The notes under the pieces are model-generated. The model worked only from the letters and a program-made list of their open reading frames with translations. It was not told the DNA's origin and ran no database searches. 64,000 nucleotides of DNA. It comes from Algorimicrobium sediminis. Its GTDB lineage: Bacteria > Bacteroidota > Bacteroidia > Flavobacteriales > Flavobacteriaceae. Positions 27,882 through 36,589 of this stretch are shown piece by piece (the stretch's first letter is position 1; each line of letters opens with the position of its first letter). The position numbers were made by a program, and so were the translations under genes. The DNA lies in NCBI RefSeq assembly GCF_042684585.1, contig NZ_JBHULS010000007.1, positions 1-64,000 of the forward strand. The letters run 5' to 3'.

Positions 27882-28631
27882 ATGGAACCATACGTAACAC
27901 AAACCATAAACAATGGTATCGCGCACATCGAGTTTTTTCATCCAGCGCATAACTCTTTGCCTAGCAATGTTTTAGCCCAGTTAGCCCAAACCATTACCAA
28001 TGCTGGTACAAATAAAGAAGTAAAAGTACTGGTTTTAAAAAGTGGGGGCGACCGCACCTTTTGTGCCGGCGCTAGCTTTAACGAGCTCATTAACATAAAC
28101 GACGAAGCCACAGGGAAAGTTTTCTTCTCTGGATTTGCCAATGTAATTAATGCCATGCGTACCTGCCCAAAATTTATAATTGGTCGTATACAGGGTAAAA
28201 CCGTTGGTGGTGGTGTTGGTTTGGCCGCCGCAACAGATTACTGTATGGCAACTAAATTTGCAGCCATTAAGTTAAGCGAACTAAACATTGGTATTGGTCC
28301 CTTTGTTGTAGGTCCTGCTATAGAGCGTAAAATGGGCTTAAGTGCTATGTCGCAAATAGCTATAAATGCCAATACCTTTTATCCGGCAGAATGGGCCAAA
28401 CAAAAAGGACTTTATACCGAGGTGTACGAAAACACCCAGGCATTGGATGAAGCTGTGCATCAAACAGCGCAATTACTGTGCACTTATAATCCAGAGGCTA
28501 TGGCCGAAATGAAAAAAGTATTTTGGACAGGTACCAGTAATTGGGATGCCTTGCTAGCCGAGCGTGCTGCCACTAGCGGCCGATTGGTGTTATCCGAATT
28601 TACTAAAGAAAAATTAAAAGGATTTAAATAA
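27882..28631 (+). CDS. Divergent enoyl-CoA hydratase/isomerase (PaaF position)
   Basis: A 249-residue crotonase-fold protein. The oxyanion loop TFCAGASFNEL (about 59-69) and the second loop GGGVGLAAATDY (109-120) are present. The first hydratase Glu (GGGCELA in typical enzymes) is Gly113 here, while the second is kept as Glu133 in SELNIGIGP. By position it should supply the PaaF step (2,3-dehydroadipyl-CoA hydration), since no other hydratase candidate lies nearby, but loss of one acid means another reaction is possible. It lies between paaZ and paaY. Confidence 0.75.
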   Translation: MEPYVTQTINNGIAHIEFFHPAHNSLPSNVLAQLAQTITNAGTNKEVKVLVLKSGGDRTFCAGASFNELININDEATGKVFFSGFANVINAMRTCPKFIIGRIQGKTVGGGVGLAAATDYCMATKFAAIKLSELNIGIGPFVVGPAIERKMGLSAMSQIAINANTFYPAEWAKQKGLYTEVYENTQALDEAVHQTAQLLCTYNPEAMAEMKKVFWTGTSNWDALLAERAATSGRLVLSEFTKEKLKGFK

Positions 28632-28741
28632 TAAAATAGCAGGTATTTGCAAATTTGTTTTTGCAGACAAAACGCCCGTGCTATTTTGGGTTGCAGCGCA
28701 CAAAACCAAAGTAAACAACCCCGATAAATATACGGCAAACT

Positions 28742-29338
28742 ATGATTTATAAATTTAACAACTTTACCCCTGTGGTGCATCCATCAAGTTTTGTGCATCC
28801 GCTAGCTGCCGTTACCGGAAACGTAATCATAGGAAAAAATTGCTATATAGGTCCTGGTGCGGCTATTCGTGGCGACTGGGGGCAAATTATACTGGAGGAT
28901 GGCGTAAATGTTCAAGAAAACTGTACGGTACACATGTTTCCTGGTAAATCTATTACCTTAAAAGCAAGTGCCCACGTTGGTCACGGCGCCATTATTCACG
29001 GCGCTAATTTGGGTATAAATTGTTTAATTGGCATGAATGCAGTAATAATGGACGATGCCGAAATTGGCGACGAAAGTATAGTTGGTGCTATGGCGTTTGT
29101 AAAAGCAGAAACCAAAATACCAAAACGCAGTTTAGTAGTAGGAAATCCGGCCAAGGTAGTTAAACAAGTATCGGACGCTATGATAGCATGGAAAACAAAG
29201 GGAACCCAGTTGTACCAGCAATTACCAGCCCAATGCCATGATAGCTTGCAAGCGGTAGAACCTTTGCGCGAGGTACCCGAAAACATGAAAATTCAAGAAA
29301 ATGTGTATAAAACCTTACGCGATTTTATGAAAAATTAG
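28742..29338 (+). CDS. paaY: Hexapeptide-repeat protein PaaY
   Basis: A 198-residue left-handed beta-helix protein of the gamma-carbonic-anhydrase class. Hexapeptide turns run from about 25 to 150 (GNVIIGKNCYIGPGAAIRGD, VGHGAIIHGANLGINCLIGM), with His residues at the metal-site positions, and a helical C-terminal extension follows. E. coli PaaY (about 196 residues) is a thioesterase that removes stalled ring-hydrolysis CoA esters. Position after the PaaF-like gene and length both fit. A gamma carbonic anhydrase-like label would also fit by sequence alone. Confidence 0.9.
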   Translation: MIYKFNNFTPVVHPSSFVHPLAAVTGNVIIGKNCYIGPGAAIRGDWGQIILEDGVNVQENCTVHMFPGKSITLKASAHVGHGAIIHGANLGINCLIGMNAVIMDDAEIGDESIVGAMAFVKAETKIPKRSLVVGNPAKVVKQVSDAMIAWKTKGTQLYQQLPAQCHDSLQAVEPLREVPENMKIQENVYKTLRDFMKN

Positions 29339-29340
29339 TG

Positions 29341-29426
29341 GGGCGTTACCGCAGGGGTCGCGCTTTCACTACTCGCTTCACGACAAAAGTCGAGAGAGCT
29401 CAAACAAACCGTTCAATCGCTAACGC
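29341..29426 (-). repeat. Structured intergenic repeat, copy 3 (paaY-E2 gap)
   Basis: Read on the - strand it begins GCGTTAGCGATTG and includes GAAAGCGCGACC. Relative to the other copies the middle pair GGG/CCC is swapped to GCG/CGC, keeping pairing. It contains a CGAC-AAAA-GTCG hairpin. It begins two bases after the paaY stop codon. Confidence 0.75.
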
Positions 29427-29509
29427 ATAAAACACACACAAACTTGTAAAACAACCAGATAAAATGTAACAGATTGAAAACCGCTGTTAAAACAAGGTAA
29501 ATAGAAAAC

Positions 29510-30826
29510 ATGAGCACAACCAATACATTTTCATTAAAAATGCCCAAAATGGGCGAGAGTATCACCGAAGGAACCATTATAAATTGGTTGGTTTCTGAAG
29601 GCGCATATTTTGAAGAAGGCGATATAATTTTGGAAGTAGCCACAGATAAAGTAGATAATGAAGTGCCAGCTCCCGTAAGTGGTAAACTAATAACGATACA
29701 CCATAAAGCCAAAGATGTGGTTCCAGTAGGGCAAGAAATAGCTGTTATAGAAGTAGCAGAGGATGCAGAACAGGCCTTAAAACCAGTTAAAAAGTCTGAA
29801 ACCAAAGTTGCCCCGGAAGCCCAAAAACTTAAAAAAGATGCCAACAAAGCGGCAGGAGCACCAAGCGCGGCACCTAGTTTTAAAACGGCTGCGGTTAATG
29901 CGAATACATTTTTTTCGCCGCTTATTATAGAAATAGCCAAACAACAACATATTAGTTTTGAAGAACTGGCCCGAATTCCCGGTACAGGACATGAGGGGCG
30001 TCTCCGAAAAAGCGATCTATTTAAGTATTTGGATACAGGCCGGCCTTATCAATTTAGCCAGGCAGTAGCCCATGATCCAACAGCTTACAGAATACCGCAA
30101 TTGACCTTCGATAAAGGTAAAGGCAAAATTGTAGAAATGGACAGAATGCGCCAAATGATTGCGGATCATATGGTGTATTCCAAACACACGGCTCCGCATG
30201 TAACGGCTTATGTAGAGGCAGATATGACCAATATGGTAAATTGGCGCAACAAGCATAAAAAAGCTTTTGAAGAAAAATATGGCGAGCGTTTAACCTTTAC
30301 CCCTTTATTTGTGGAAGCTGTAGCAAAAGCCGTAAAAGATTTCCCAAATATAAATGCATCTGTAGATGGTAATAAAATTATAATTAAGGACGCCATTAAC
30401 ATTGGTATGGCAACCGCGTTACCAAGCGGTAATTTAATTGTTCCGGTGGTAAAAAATGCCGATACAAAAGATTTAAGAGCGCTAGCCACAAACGTAAACG
30501 CTTTAGCAGCTAAGGCACGCGATAACAAATTGGCGGCGGACGATATTAAAGGCAGTACGTTTACTATTTCGAACGTGGGAACTTTTGGTAGCGTAATGGG
30601 CACGCCAATTATTAATCAGCCAGAAGTAGCTATTTTGGCTTTGGGCATAATTAAAAAACGTGCCGAAGTGATAGAAACAGAAACAGGCGATGAAATTGCT
30701 ATACGCAGCATGATGTACTTATCCTTATCCTTTGATCACCGCGTTGTGGATGGTTATTTGGGAGGTAGTTTTGTGCGCCGGGTAGCCGATTACTTTGAAC
30801 AGTTTGATGTAAATAGAAATGTGTAA
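29510..30826 (+). CDS. Dihydrolipoamide acyltransferase E2 of a 2-oxoacid dehydrogenase complex
   Basis: A 438-residue E2. One N-terminal lipoyl domain has lipoylated Lys47 in EVATDKVDNEV. An Ala/Lys/Pro-rich linker leads to the peripheral subunit-binding domain at about 136-175 (SPLIIEIAKQQHISFEELAR). The catalytic domain ends with SLSFDHRVVDG (His and Asp of the active site). The substrate cannot be read from sequence: branched-chain 2-oxoacids are the default guess, and phenylpyruvate is possible given the neighbours. The fused E1 gene follows by 148 bases. No E3 (lipoamide dehydrogenase) gene is in the window. Confidence 0.93.
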   Translation: MSTTNTFSLKMPKMGESITEGTIINWLVSEGAYFEEGDIILEVATDKVDNEVPAPVSGKLITIHHKAKDVVPVGQEIAVIEVAEDAEQALKPVKKSETKVAPEAQKLKKDANKAAGAPSAAPSFKTAAVNANTFFSPLIIEIAKQQHISFEELARIPGTGHEGRLRKSDLFKYLDTGRPYQFSQAVAHDPTAYRIPQLTFDKGKGKIVEMDRMRQMIADHMVYSKHTAPHVTAYVEADMTNMVNWRNKHKKAFEEKYGERLTFTPLFVEAVAKAVKDFPNINASVDGNKIIIKDAINIGMATALPSGNLIVPVVKNADTKDLRALATNVNALAAKARDNKLAADDIKGSTFTISNVGTFGSVMGTPIINQPEVAILALGIIKKRAEVIETETGDEIAIRSMMYLSLSFDHRVVDGYLGGSFVRRVADYFEQFDVNRNV

Positions 30827-30880
30827 TAAGCAACAAACGACACATGTTTTTGTAAATAACAAGCATGTTTGTGTTGTATT

Positions 30881-30959
30881 GCGTTAGGGATTGATGCGGC
30901 ATCCTTTTTTGGTTTTTCAAAAAAGATATAGCGGAAAGCCCGACCCCTTGGGTAACGCC
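30881..30959 (+). repeat. Structured intergenic repeat, copy 4 (E2-E1 gap)
   Basis: Starts GCGTTAGGGATTGATGCGG and ends TAACGCC. Internal arms CTTTTTTG and CAAAAAAG form a hairpin with a six-base loop. It shares GGCATCCTTTTTT, GATATA and GGAAAGCCCGACC with copy 2. It ends 15 bases before the E1 start codon. Confidence 0.8.
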
Positions 30960-30974
30960 ATAAAAAAATAAGCT

Positions 30975-33059
30975 ATGAGTAAAATAAACAAAAATATATT
31001 ACAAAAAGGATTTTCCATAATTAGCACGGCCAAAAGTATGGCAGAGTTGTATGAGGCAAATTTTAAGCAAGTATCCAAATATGTGCATGCTACTTCGCGC
31101 GGTCATGAGGCCATCCAAGTGGCTTTAGGTATGCAATTGCTGCCACAGGATTATGCCTATCCGTATTACCGAGATGATGCGATGTTATTGTCGTTTGGTG
31201 TAAAACCTGAACAGTTAATGTTGCAATTACTCGCCAAAAAAGACGATCCATTTTCAGCGGGCCGGACCTACTACAGTCATCCCAGTTTAAAGGACGCCGA
31301 TAAACCAAAAATACCGCATCAATCTTCTGCAACGGGGATGCAAGCTATTCCGGCAACAGGGGCTGCCATGGGTATGAAATATATAGAGCAACAGGGTTTA
31401 ACCAATACGCATGTAGCGGTATCAGACATGGAGTTGGCTAAAAAACGGCCTATTACGGTATGTTCGTTAGGCGATGCCTCTGTTACAGAAGGCGAGGTGG
31501 CTGAAGCGTTTCAAATGGCTGCATTAAAGCAACTACCAATTTTGTTTTTAGTGCAAGATAATGGTTGGGATATTTCTGCAAATGCTGCAGAAACCCGCGC
31601 TCAAAACGCCTATGAATATGCCAAAGGATTTCATGGTTTGGAGGCTATAAGTATTGACGGTGCTAATTTTACTACTTGTTATGAAACCTTAGAAGCCGTA
31701 ATTAATACAATGCGCACGGAACGCCGACCATTTTTAGTACATGCCAGAGTGCCCTTATTAAATCATCATACATCTGGTGTAAGAATGGAATGGTATCGCG
31801 ATGATTTGGAAGAGGCCAAAACCAGAGACCCGTATCCAGTTATTAAATCGCAATTGGTGGATAATGGTTTTACCGCAGAGGCTATAGCGGCGTTGGAGCA
31901 GGCAGCCAAAAAAACGGTACAAAAGGATTTTGAAACGGCTTTACAGGCTTCCGATCCACAGCCCGAGGACTTGTTTACACACGATTTTGCGCCAACTCCT
32001 ATTACCCAGGAGCAGGGTGAGCGTGCGCCAGAGGGTGCAGAAAAGGTGGTTATGGTGGACTGTGCCTTATTTGCCGTAGAAGAACTTATGAAAACACATA
32101 AAGAATGTCTTTTATATGGACAAGATGTGGGAGGCAGATTAGGTGGTGTGTTTAGAGAGGCGGCTACATTGGCACAAAAATTTGGCGATGAACGGGTTTT
32201 TAATACGGCTATACAGGAGGCTTTTATTGTGGGGTCTACGGTTGGTATGAGTGCGGTTGGTTTAAAACCGATTGTGGAAGTACAGTTTGCCGATTATATT
32301 TGGCCTGGTTTAAATCAGTTATTTACCGAGGTTAGCAGAAGTTGCTATTTAAGCAATGGTAAATGGCCCGTTAGTATGATTTTACGCGTGCCTATTGGTG
32401 CTTATGGTAGTGGTGGGCCTTATCATTCCTCCTCGGTAGAGAGTGTTTTAACAAACATTAGAGGGATTAAAATAGCTTATCCAAGTAATGGCGCCGATTT
32501 AAAAGGTTTAATGAAAGCGGCGTATTACGACCCCAATCCAGTTGTGATATTGGAACATAAAGGCTTGTACTGGTCCAAAGTACCTGGAGCACAAGGGGCA
32601 ACCTCTGTAGAACCAGCGGAGGATTATATGCTGCCATTTGGAAAAGCTTGGGTTTTGCAAGAAATATGGAAACAAGAGCATATGGAAACGCTTACCATTG
32701 TTACCTATGGTATGGGGGTTCATTGGGCTATGAATGCTTCGGAAGAATTAGGGCTGCAAGATTGTATTGAAATTATAGATTTACGCACTTTATACCCTCT
32801 GGACGAAGACACGGTTATGGCGTCTGTTAAAAAAACAGGCAAATGTCTGGTAGTTACTGAAGAACCAAGTAGCAACAGTTTTGCTGGTGCCTTGGCAGGA
32901 AAAATTCAGGAGGTATGCTTTAAGCAGTTAGATGCGCCTGTTATGGTTATTGGAAGTGAAAATATGCCGGCTATTCCGTTAAATGCTACTTTAGAGAAGA
33001 CCATGATTCCGTCCACCGAAAAAGTTAAAAATAAAATAACTGCATTATTAAATTATTAG
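30975..33059 (+). CDS. 2-oxoacid dehydrogenase E1, fused alpha and beta subunits
   Basis: A 694-residue thiamine-diphosphate enzyme. The alpha part is about 1-335, with the TPP motif starting GDASVTEGEVAEAFQMAALK at 166 and ending VQDN, a GDA...DN variant of the usual GDG...NN. The beta part is about 350-694 (CLLYGQDVGGRLGGVFREAA, then transketolase C-terminal LVVTEEPSSNSFAG). The fused form is common in Bacteroidota for the branched-chain (2-oxoisovalerate) type. With the E2 gene it would decarboxylate a 2-oxoacid to an acyl-CoA. It ends the phenylacetate region, and a terminator follows. Confidence 0.93.
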   Translation: MSKINKNILQKGFSIISTAKSMAELYEANFKQVSKYVHATSRGHEAIQVALGMQLLPQDYAYPYYRDDAMLLSFGVKPEQLMLQLLAKKDDPFSAGRTYYSHPSLKDADKPKIPHQSSATGMQAIPATGAAMGMKYIEQQGLTNTHVAVSDMELAKKRPITVCSLGDASVTEGEVAEAFQMAALKQLPILFLVQDNGWDISANAAETRAQNAYEYAKGFHGLEAISIDGANFTTCYETLEAVINTMRTERRPFLVHARVPLLNHHTSGVRMEWYRDDLEEAKTRDPYPVIKSQLVDNGFTAEAIAALEQAAKKTVQKDFETALQASDPQPEDLFTHDFAPTPITQEQGERAPEGAEKVVMVDCALFAVEELMKTHKECLLYGQDVGGRLGGVFREAATLAQKFGDERVFNTAIQEAFIVGSTVGMSAVGLKPIVEVQFADYIWPGLNQLFTEVSRSCYLSNGKWPVSMILRVPIGAYGSGGPYHSSSVESVLTNIRGIKIAYPSNGADLKGLMKAAYYDPNPVVILEHKGLYWSKVPGAQGATSVEPAEDYMLPFGKAWVLQEIWKQEHMETLTIVTYGMGVHWAMNASEELGLQDCIEIIDLRTLYPLDEDTVMASVKKTGKCLVVTEEPSSNSFAGALAGKIQEVCFKQLDAPVMVIGSENMPAIPLNATLEKTMIPSTEKVKNKITALLNY

Positions 33060-33138
33060 TATGTAAGGTTGTAGTGACCTTGGTATGAAGATAGGGAAAA
33101 CTAAATAAGCGAAAATACAACCAAATTTATACCAACAA

Positions 33139-33170
33139 AAAAAGCCTATCATGAAAATGATAGGCTTTTT
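33139..33170. terminator. Bidirectional terminator between E1 and csp genes
   Basis: Stem AAAAAGCCTATCAT (33139-33152), loop GAAA, and ATGATAGGCTTTTT (33157-33170). It has an A run on one side and a T run on the other, so it can serve both convergent genes. Confidence 0.9.
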
Positions 33171-33194
33171 AAATAAAGTCTTAAAAGTATATAA

Positions 33195-33386
33195 TTAGAT
33201 AACTTTTACGTTAATCGCGTTTAATCCTTTTTTACCTTCTGTTAAATCGAATTCAACTTGGTCTCCCTCTCTTACTTCATCGATTAAGCCAGAAATGTGA
33301 ACAAAATGCTCTTTATTGTTTCCTTCTTCTGTTATGAATCCAAAACCTTTAGAGTCATTAAAAAATTTTACTGTACCAGTACTCAT
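33195..33386 (-). CDS. cspA: Cold-shock domain protein
   Basis: A 63-residue single OB-fold RNA/ssDNA-binding protein. RNP1 is KGFGFI and RNP2 is HFVHIS, preceded by GTVKFFNDS. It lacks any extra domain and is of normal length for CspA-type RNA chaperones. It has its own well-formed promoter and a downstream terminator. Only a short leader (under 25 bases) is predicted, so the long regulatory leader known for E. coli cspA is absent. Which cold-shock paralogue this is cannot be told. Confidence 0.95.
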   Translation of the reverse strand: MSTGTVKFFNDSKGFGFITEEGNNKEHFVHISGLIDEVREGDQVEFDLTEGKKGLNAINVKVI

Positions 33387-33409
33387 AATATATTTATTAA
33401 ATTAAGTCA

Positions 33410-33438
33410 CAAAGGTAGCGTAATAAATTGGTTCCCAA
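33410..33438 (-). promoter_or_regulatory. Canonical Bacteroidota promoter of the cold-shock gene
   Basis: On the - strand: -33 TTG (33436-33438), an 18-base spacer, and -7 TACCTTTG (33410-33417). The -7 box ends 23 bases before the start codon. Both boxes and spacing fit the flavobacterial consensus. Confidence 0.8.
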
Positions 33439-33611
33439 GTGGTTTTTGTAAAGTATTTTTATGATTATTTAAAACAGACTTTTTAATATGTTAGCGACTT
33501 ATTACTAGGGAGTTGTTAGTTTTTTTTAATAAAAAATACGTTTTTGTTAAAATATGGATATATTTTGTATATTTAGACCTTATTAATCATGTATATAAAT
33601 TTTTACTTATT

Positions 33612-33959
33612 ATGAAAAAATACATTTCACTTTTTAGTTTTATAGCATTGTTTTTTGTGGGCATGCAAATGTCAAGCGCACAAACTGACAGACAAGTAGG
33701 TCCGGAGGCTATTGCGAAACAAAAAACATATGAAATACACCAGCTTGTGAATTTAACAGGCGATCAGCAAGGCGACGTATTTAAGGTGCTAGTTGATTTT
33801 GAGCAAAACATGAGTGAATTGCTAAAGAAAGATGTTTCGGATTCATTTAGACAAGAAGGTATTAAGACCATGAACCAACGTGCAGAAGAAGGTTTAAAAA
33901 AGGTTTTAACAGCTAGCCAGTTTAAAACATATCAAACTTCTTTACAGAATAAAAAGTAA
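33612..33959 (+). CDS. Small secreted helical protein, unknown function
   Basis: A 115-residue protein with a signal peptide (about 1-24, cleaved after MSSAQ or just before the Q). The mature part is ~90 residues, charged and helical. It contains NLTGDQQGDVFKVLVDFEQ and ends with LTASQFKTYQTSLQ, a pattern like Spy/LTxxQ-type periplasmic proteins. The frame is open upstream to 33513, but the ATG at 33612 starts the signal peptide. The protein at 40078-40455 has a similar design. Not assignable to a function. Confidence 0.75.
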   Translation: MKKYISLFSFIALFFVGMQMSSAQTDRQVGPEAIAKQKTYEIHQLVNLTGDQQGDVFKVLVDFEQNMSELLKKDVSDSFRQEGIKTMNQRAEEGLKKVLTASQFKTYQTSLQNKK

Positions 33960-33976
33960 ACAAGTAAAGATAGTAT

Positions 33977-34009
33977 AAAAAAAAGCGACATATTTTGTCG
34001 CTTTTTTTT
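33977..34009. terminator. Bidirectional terminator
   Basis: Stem with core GCGACA/TGTCGC plus flanking A8/T8 runs (33977-33990 with 33996-34009) between the convergent genes ending at 33959 (+) and 34028 (-). Confidence 0.9.
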
Positions 34010-34027
34010 TGTACCATTTTCTCAACA

Positions 34028-34564
34028 TTATTTTTTCTGATGTGGCGGGTATGCTGCCAAAATACTTGTCACAAACTCTTGTATACGGGTTTCTTTGGTT
34101 TCCATATTTCCGGTTAGGTAACCAACCCCTTGGCCTTGCCATACTAAAGCTTTGTTTTTGGCATCAATTAAATCGATATACAAGCTTCCTTCTGTTGAGG
34201 TAGACACTGTATTGTAATTACCATAAAAATAAGGATTCCAGCCCCAGCCCCAACCACCGTAGTAGTTGTTATAAACGTCAATTTTTTCGCGTGAGGAGGC
34301 AATAATACTTACCAATAAATCTGGGTTTTCAGATTTAGTAAAACCTTTTGCTTGCATTTCGGCTTCGATAGCTCTTAAAATGCGGCGTTTATCTAAATCG
34401 TTAATTTCGGCTTTGTCTATCCCAGGCTTATAAAAAGCAAATGTTTTAAAGGTGTCAAAATTTACTTGTTTGTCGTAATCTGCAACTACTTGTACCGAGC
34501 TACAAGACGTAAAACTAACAGCTAAAACAAGCGCCATTACCGTAGTTAAAATTGTTTTTTTCAT
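34028..34564 (-). CDS. DUF4136 lipoprotein
   Basis: A 178-residue lipoprotein. The signal peptide ends in the lipobox FTSC, with lipidated Cys near residue 21. The DUF4136 domain follows (DYDKQVNFDTFKTFAFYKPG, then IDLIDAKNKALVWQGQG). A short Gly/Trp/Tyr-rich insert (YYGGWGWGWNPYFYGNY) sits near 105-121. Its role is unknown; members are outer-membrane or periplasmic. It follows the urocanase gene by 20 bases on the same strand, which suggests co-transcription but not shared function. Confidence 0.88.
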   Translation of the reverse strand: MKKTILTTVMALVLAVSFTSCSSVQVVADYDKQVNFDTFKTFAFYKPGIDKAEINDLDKRRILRAIEAEMQAKGFTKSENPDLLVSIIASSREKIDVYNNYYGGWGWGWNPYFYGNYNTVSTSTEGSLYIDLIDAKNKALVWQGQGVGYLTGNMETKETRIQEFVTSILAAYPPHQKK

Positions 34565-34584
34565 GATACCGATATGTTTAAAGG

Positions 34585-36579
34585 TTAAAGCGAATCCATT
34601 AATGCATCGTCTACTTTATTTGGTATGGTAACTTTTAAATTAGGTTCCGCTTCCATAGCCCGTTTTATAGCAAAGATAGCTTCGTCGTTTCGGGCCCAGC
34701 TTCTGCGCGAGATTCCATTGTTTACATCCCAAAAAAGCATGGACTTTAATCGTGTTTCCGCCTCTTTAGAACCATCAATAATCATACCAAAGCCACCATT
34801 TATAACCTCGCCCCAGCCAACGCCACCGCCGTTATGAATGCTTACCCAAGTAGCACCTCTAAAGCTATCGCCAATAACGTTATGGATAGCCATATCGGCT
34901 GTAAATCTGGAGCCGTCGTAAATATTACTAGTTTCTCTGTATGGTGAATCGGTTCCAGATACATCGTGATGGTCGCGGCCCAGTATTACTGGTCCTATTT
35001 TGCCCGCCGCAATAGCCTCGTTAAAGGCTTGTGCAATTTTTATGCGGCCTTCAGAATCGGCATACAAAATACGCGCTTGCGAACCCACTACAAGGTTATT
35101 TTCTTGAGCGCCTTTAATCCATTGGATGTTATCTGCCATTTGCTGTTTAATTTCTTCTGGTGCTTCTTTCATTATAGCTTCCAGAACTTGGCATGCAATG
35201 GCATCGGTTTTGGCCAAATCTTCTGGATTACCAGAGGCACACACCCATCTAAAAGGACCAAAGCCGTAATCGAAACACATAGGTCCCATAATATCTTGCA
35301 CATAACTTGGGTATTTAAACTCGCGGCCGTGACTTGGGTGATCGGATAAAACATTGGCTCCAGCCCGGGACGATTCTAGTAGAAAAGCGTTTCCGTAATC
35401 GAAAAAGTAGGTGCCTTTTGCTGTATGTTTGTTTATTGCTTTGGCATGGCGACGTAATGTTTCTTGTACTTTTTCTTTAAATAATTCAGGATTACTAGCC
35501 ATTAAATTATTGGCTTCTTCAAAGCTCATGTTTACTGGGTAATAGCCACCAGCCCATGGATTGTGTAGGGAGGTTTGGTCGCTGCCTAAATCGATATGGA
35601 TATTTTCTTCATCAAATTTCTCCCAAACATCTACTATGTTTCCTAAATAGGCAATAGATACCACTTCTTTATTCCCCTTGGCGGTTTTAACGCGCTTAAC
35701 CAAGGCGTCTAAATCGGTTATTTTTTCATCTATCCAACCTTGGTCTAGTCTAACTTGGGTTATTTTTGGGTTTACTTCGGCGCATACCGTAACGCAGCCA
35801 GCTATATTACCAGCTTTAGGTTGCGCGCCACTCATGCCACCTAATCCAGAAGTTACAAAAAGGTGTCCTTTAGGCGATTTATTTATTTTTCTGAAGCCGT
35901 TTAAAACGGTTATGGTTGTGCCATGTACAATACCTTGTGGTCCAATGTACATATAACTGCCAGCTGTCATTTGCCCGTATTGGGTAACACCCAAGGCATT
36001 GTATTTTTCCCAATCGTCTGGTTTGGAATAATTAGGAATCATCATGCCGTTAGTTACTACTACCCGTGGGGCATTATTATGAGATGGGAATAAGCCCATT
36101 GGGTGACCAGAGTACATAACTAATGTTTGTTCTTCGGTCATTTCAGCTAAATACTTCATAGTTAACCGGTACTGTGCCCAGTTTGAAAACACGCCACCAT
36201 TACCACCATAGGTTATTAGTTCGTGTGGGTGTTGCGCCACCGCATGATCTAAATTATTTTGAATCATTAGCATAATGGCTGCAGCTTGCTTTGTTTTGGC
36301 CGGATAAGCATCTATGGGTCTGGCGTATATTTCATATTCTGGACGAAACCGGTACATATATATTCTGCCGTACGTTTTTAGTTCCTCCTTAAACTCGGGC
36401 AAAAGAGTTTCGTGATGTTTGGGCTCAAAATAACGCAGCGCATTTTGTAAAGCTAATTTTTCTTCTTCCGGACTTAAAATAGCCTTTCGTTTGGGGGCAT
36501 GATTAATGTCGGGATTGTAGGGCTTTACTGGTGGTAAATTGTCTGGTATTCCTTGAAGTATTTGTTCTTGAAATGTCAT
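34585..36579 (-). CDS. hutU: Urocanate hydratase
   Basis: A 664-residue NAD-dependent enzyme turning urocanate into 4-imidazolone-5-propionate in histidine breakdown. Signature blocks: YGGNGGVFSNWAQYRLTMKY, VVTNGMMIPNY, QMTAGSYMYIGPQGIVHG, DQTSLHNPWAGGYYP and the GRDHHDVSGTDSP active-site region. It is about 100 residues longer than classical bacterial HutU (about 555) and matches the longer, vertebrate-like length class. ATG 36579 is used; an upstream Met (36633) would overlap the DUF5522 gene. No hutH, hutI or hutG is in the window, so it is separated from the rest of the pathway. Confidence 0.95.
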   Translation of the reverse strand: MTFQEQILQGIPDNLPPVKPYNPDINHAPKRKAILSPEEEKLALQNALRYFEPKHHETLLPEFKEELKTYGRIYMYRFRPEYEIYARPIDAYPAKTKQAAAIMLMIQNNLDHAVAQHPHELITYGGNGGVFSNWAQYRLTMKYLAEMTEEQTLVMYSGHPMGLFPSHNNAPRVVVTNGMMIPNYSKPDDWEKYNALGVTQYGQMTAGSYMYIGPQGIVHGTTITVLNGFRKINKSPKGHLFVTSGLGGMSGAQPKAGNIAGCVTVCAEVNPKITQVRLDQGWIDEKITDLDALVKRVKTAKGNKEVVSIAYLGNIVDVWEKFDEENIHIDLGSDQTSLHNPWAGGYYPVNMSFEEANNLMASNPELFKEKVQETLRRHAKAINKHTAKGTYFFDYGNAFLLESSRAGANVLSDHPSHGREFKYPSYVQDIMGPMCFDYGFGPFRWVCASGNPEDLAKTDAIACQVLEAIMKEAPEEIKQQMADNIQWIKGAQENNLVVGSQARILYADSEGRIKIAQAFNEAIAAGKIGPVILGRDHHDVSGTDSPYRETSNIYDGSRFTADMAIHNVIGDSFRGATWVSIHNGGGVGWGEVINGGFGMIIDGSKEAETRLKSMLFWDVNNGISRRSWARNDEAIFAIKRAMEAEPNLKVTIPNKVDDALMDSL

Positions 36580-36589
36580 AAGTAAGGTG

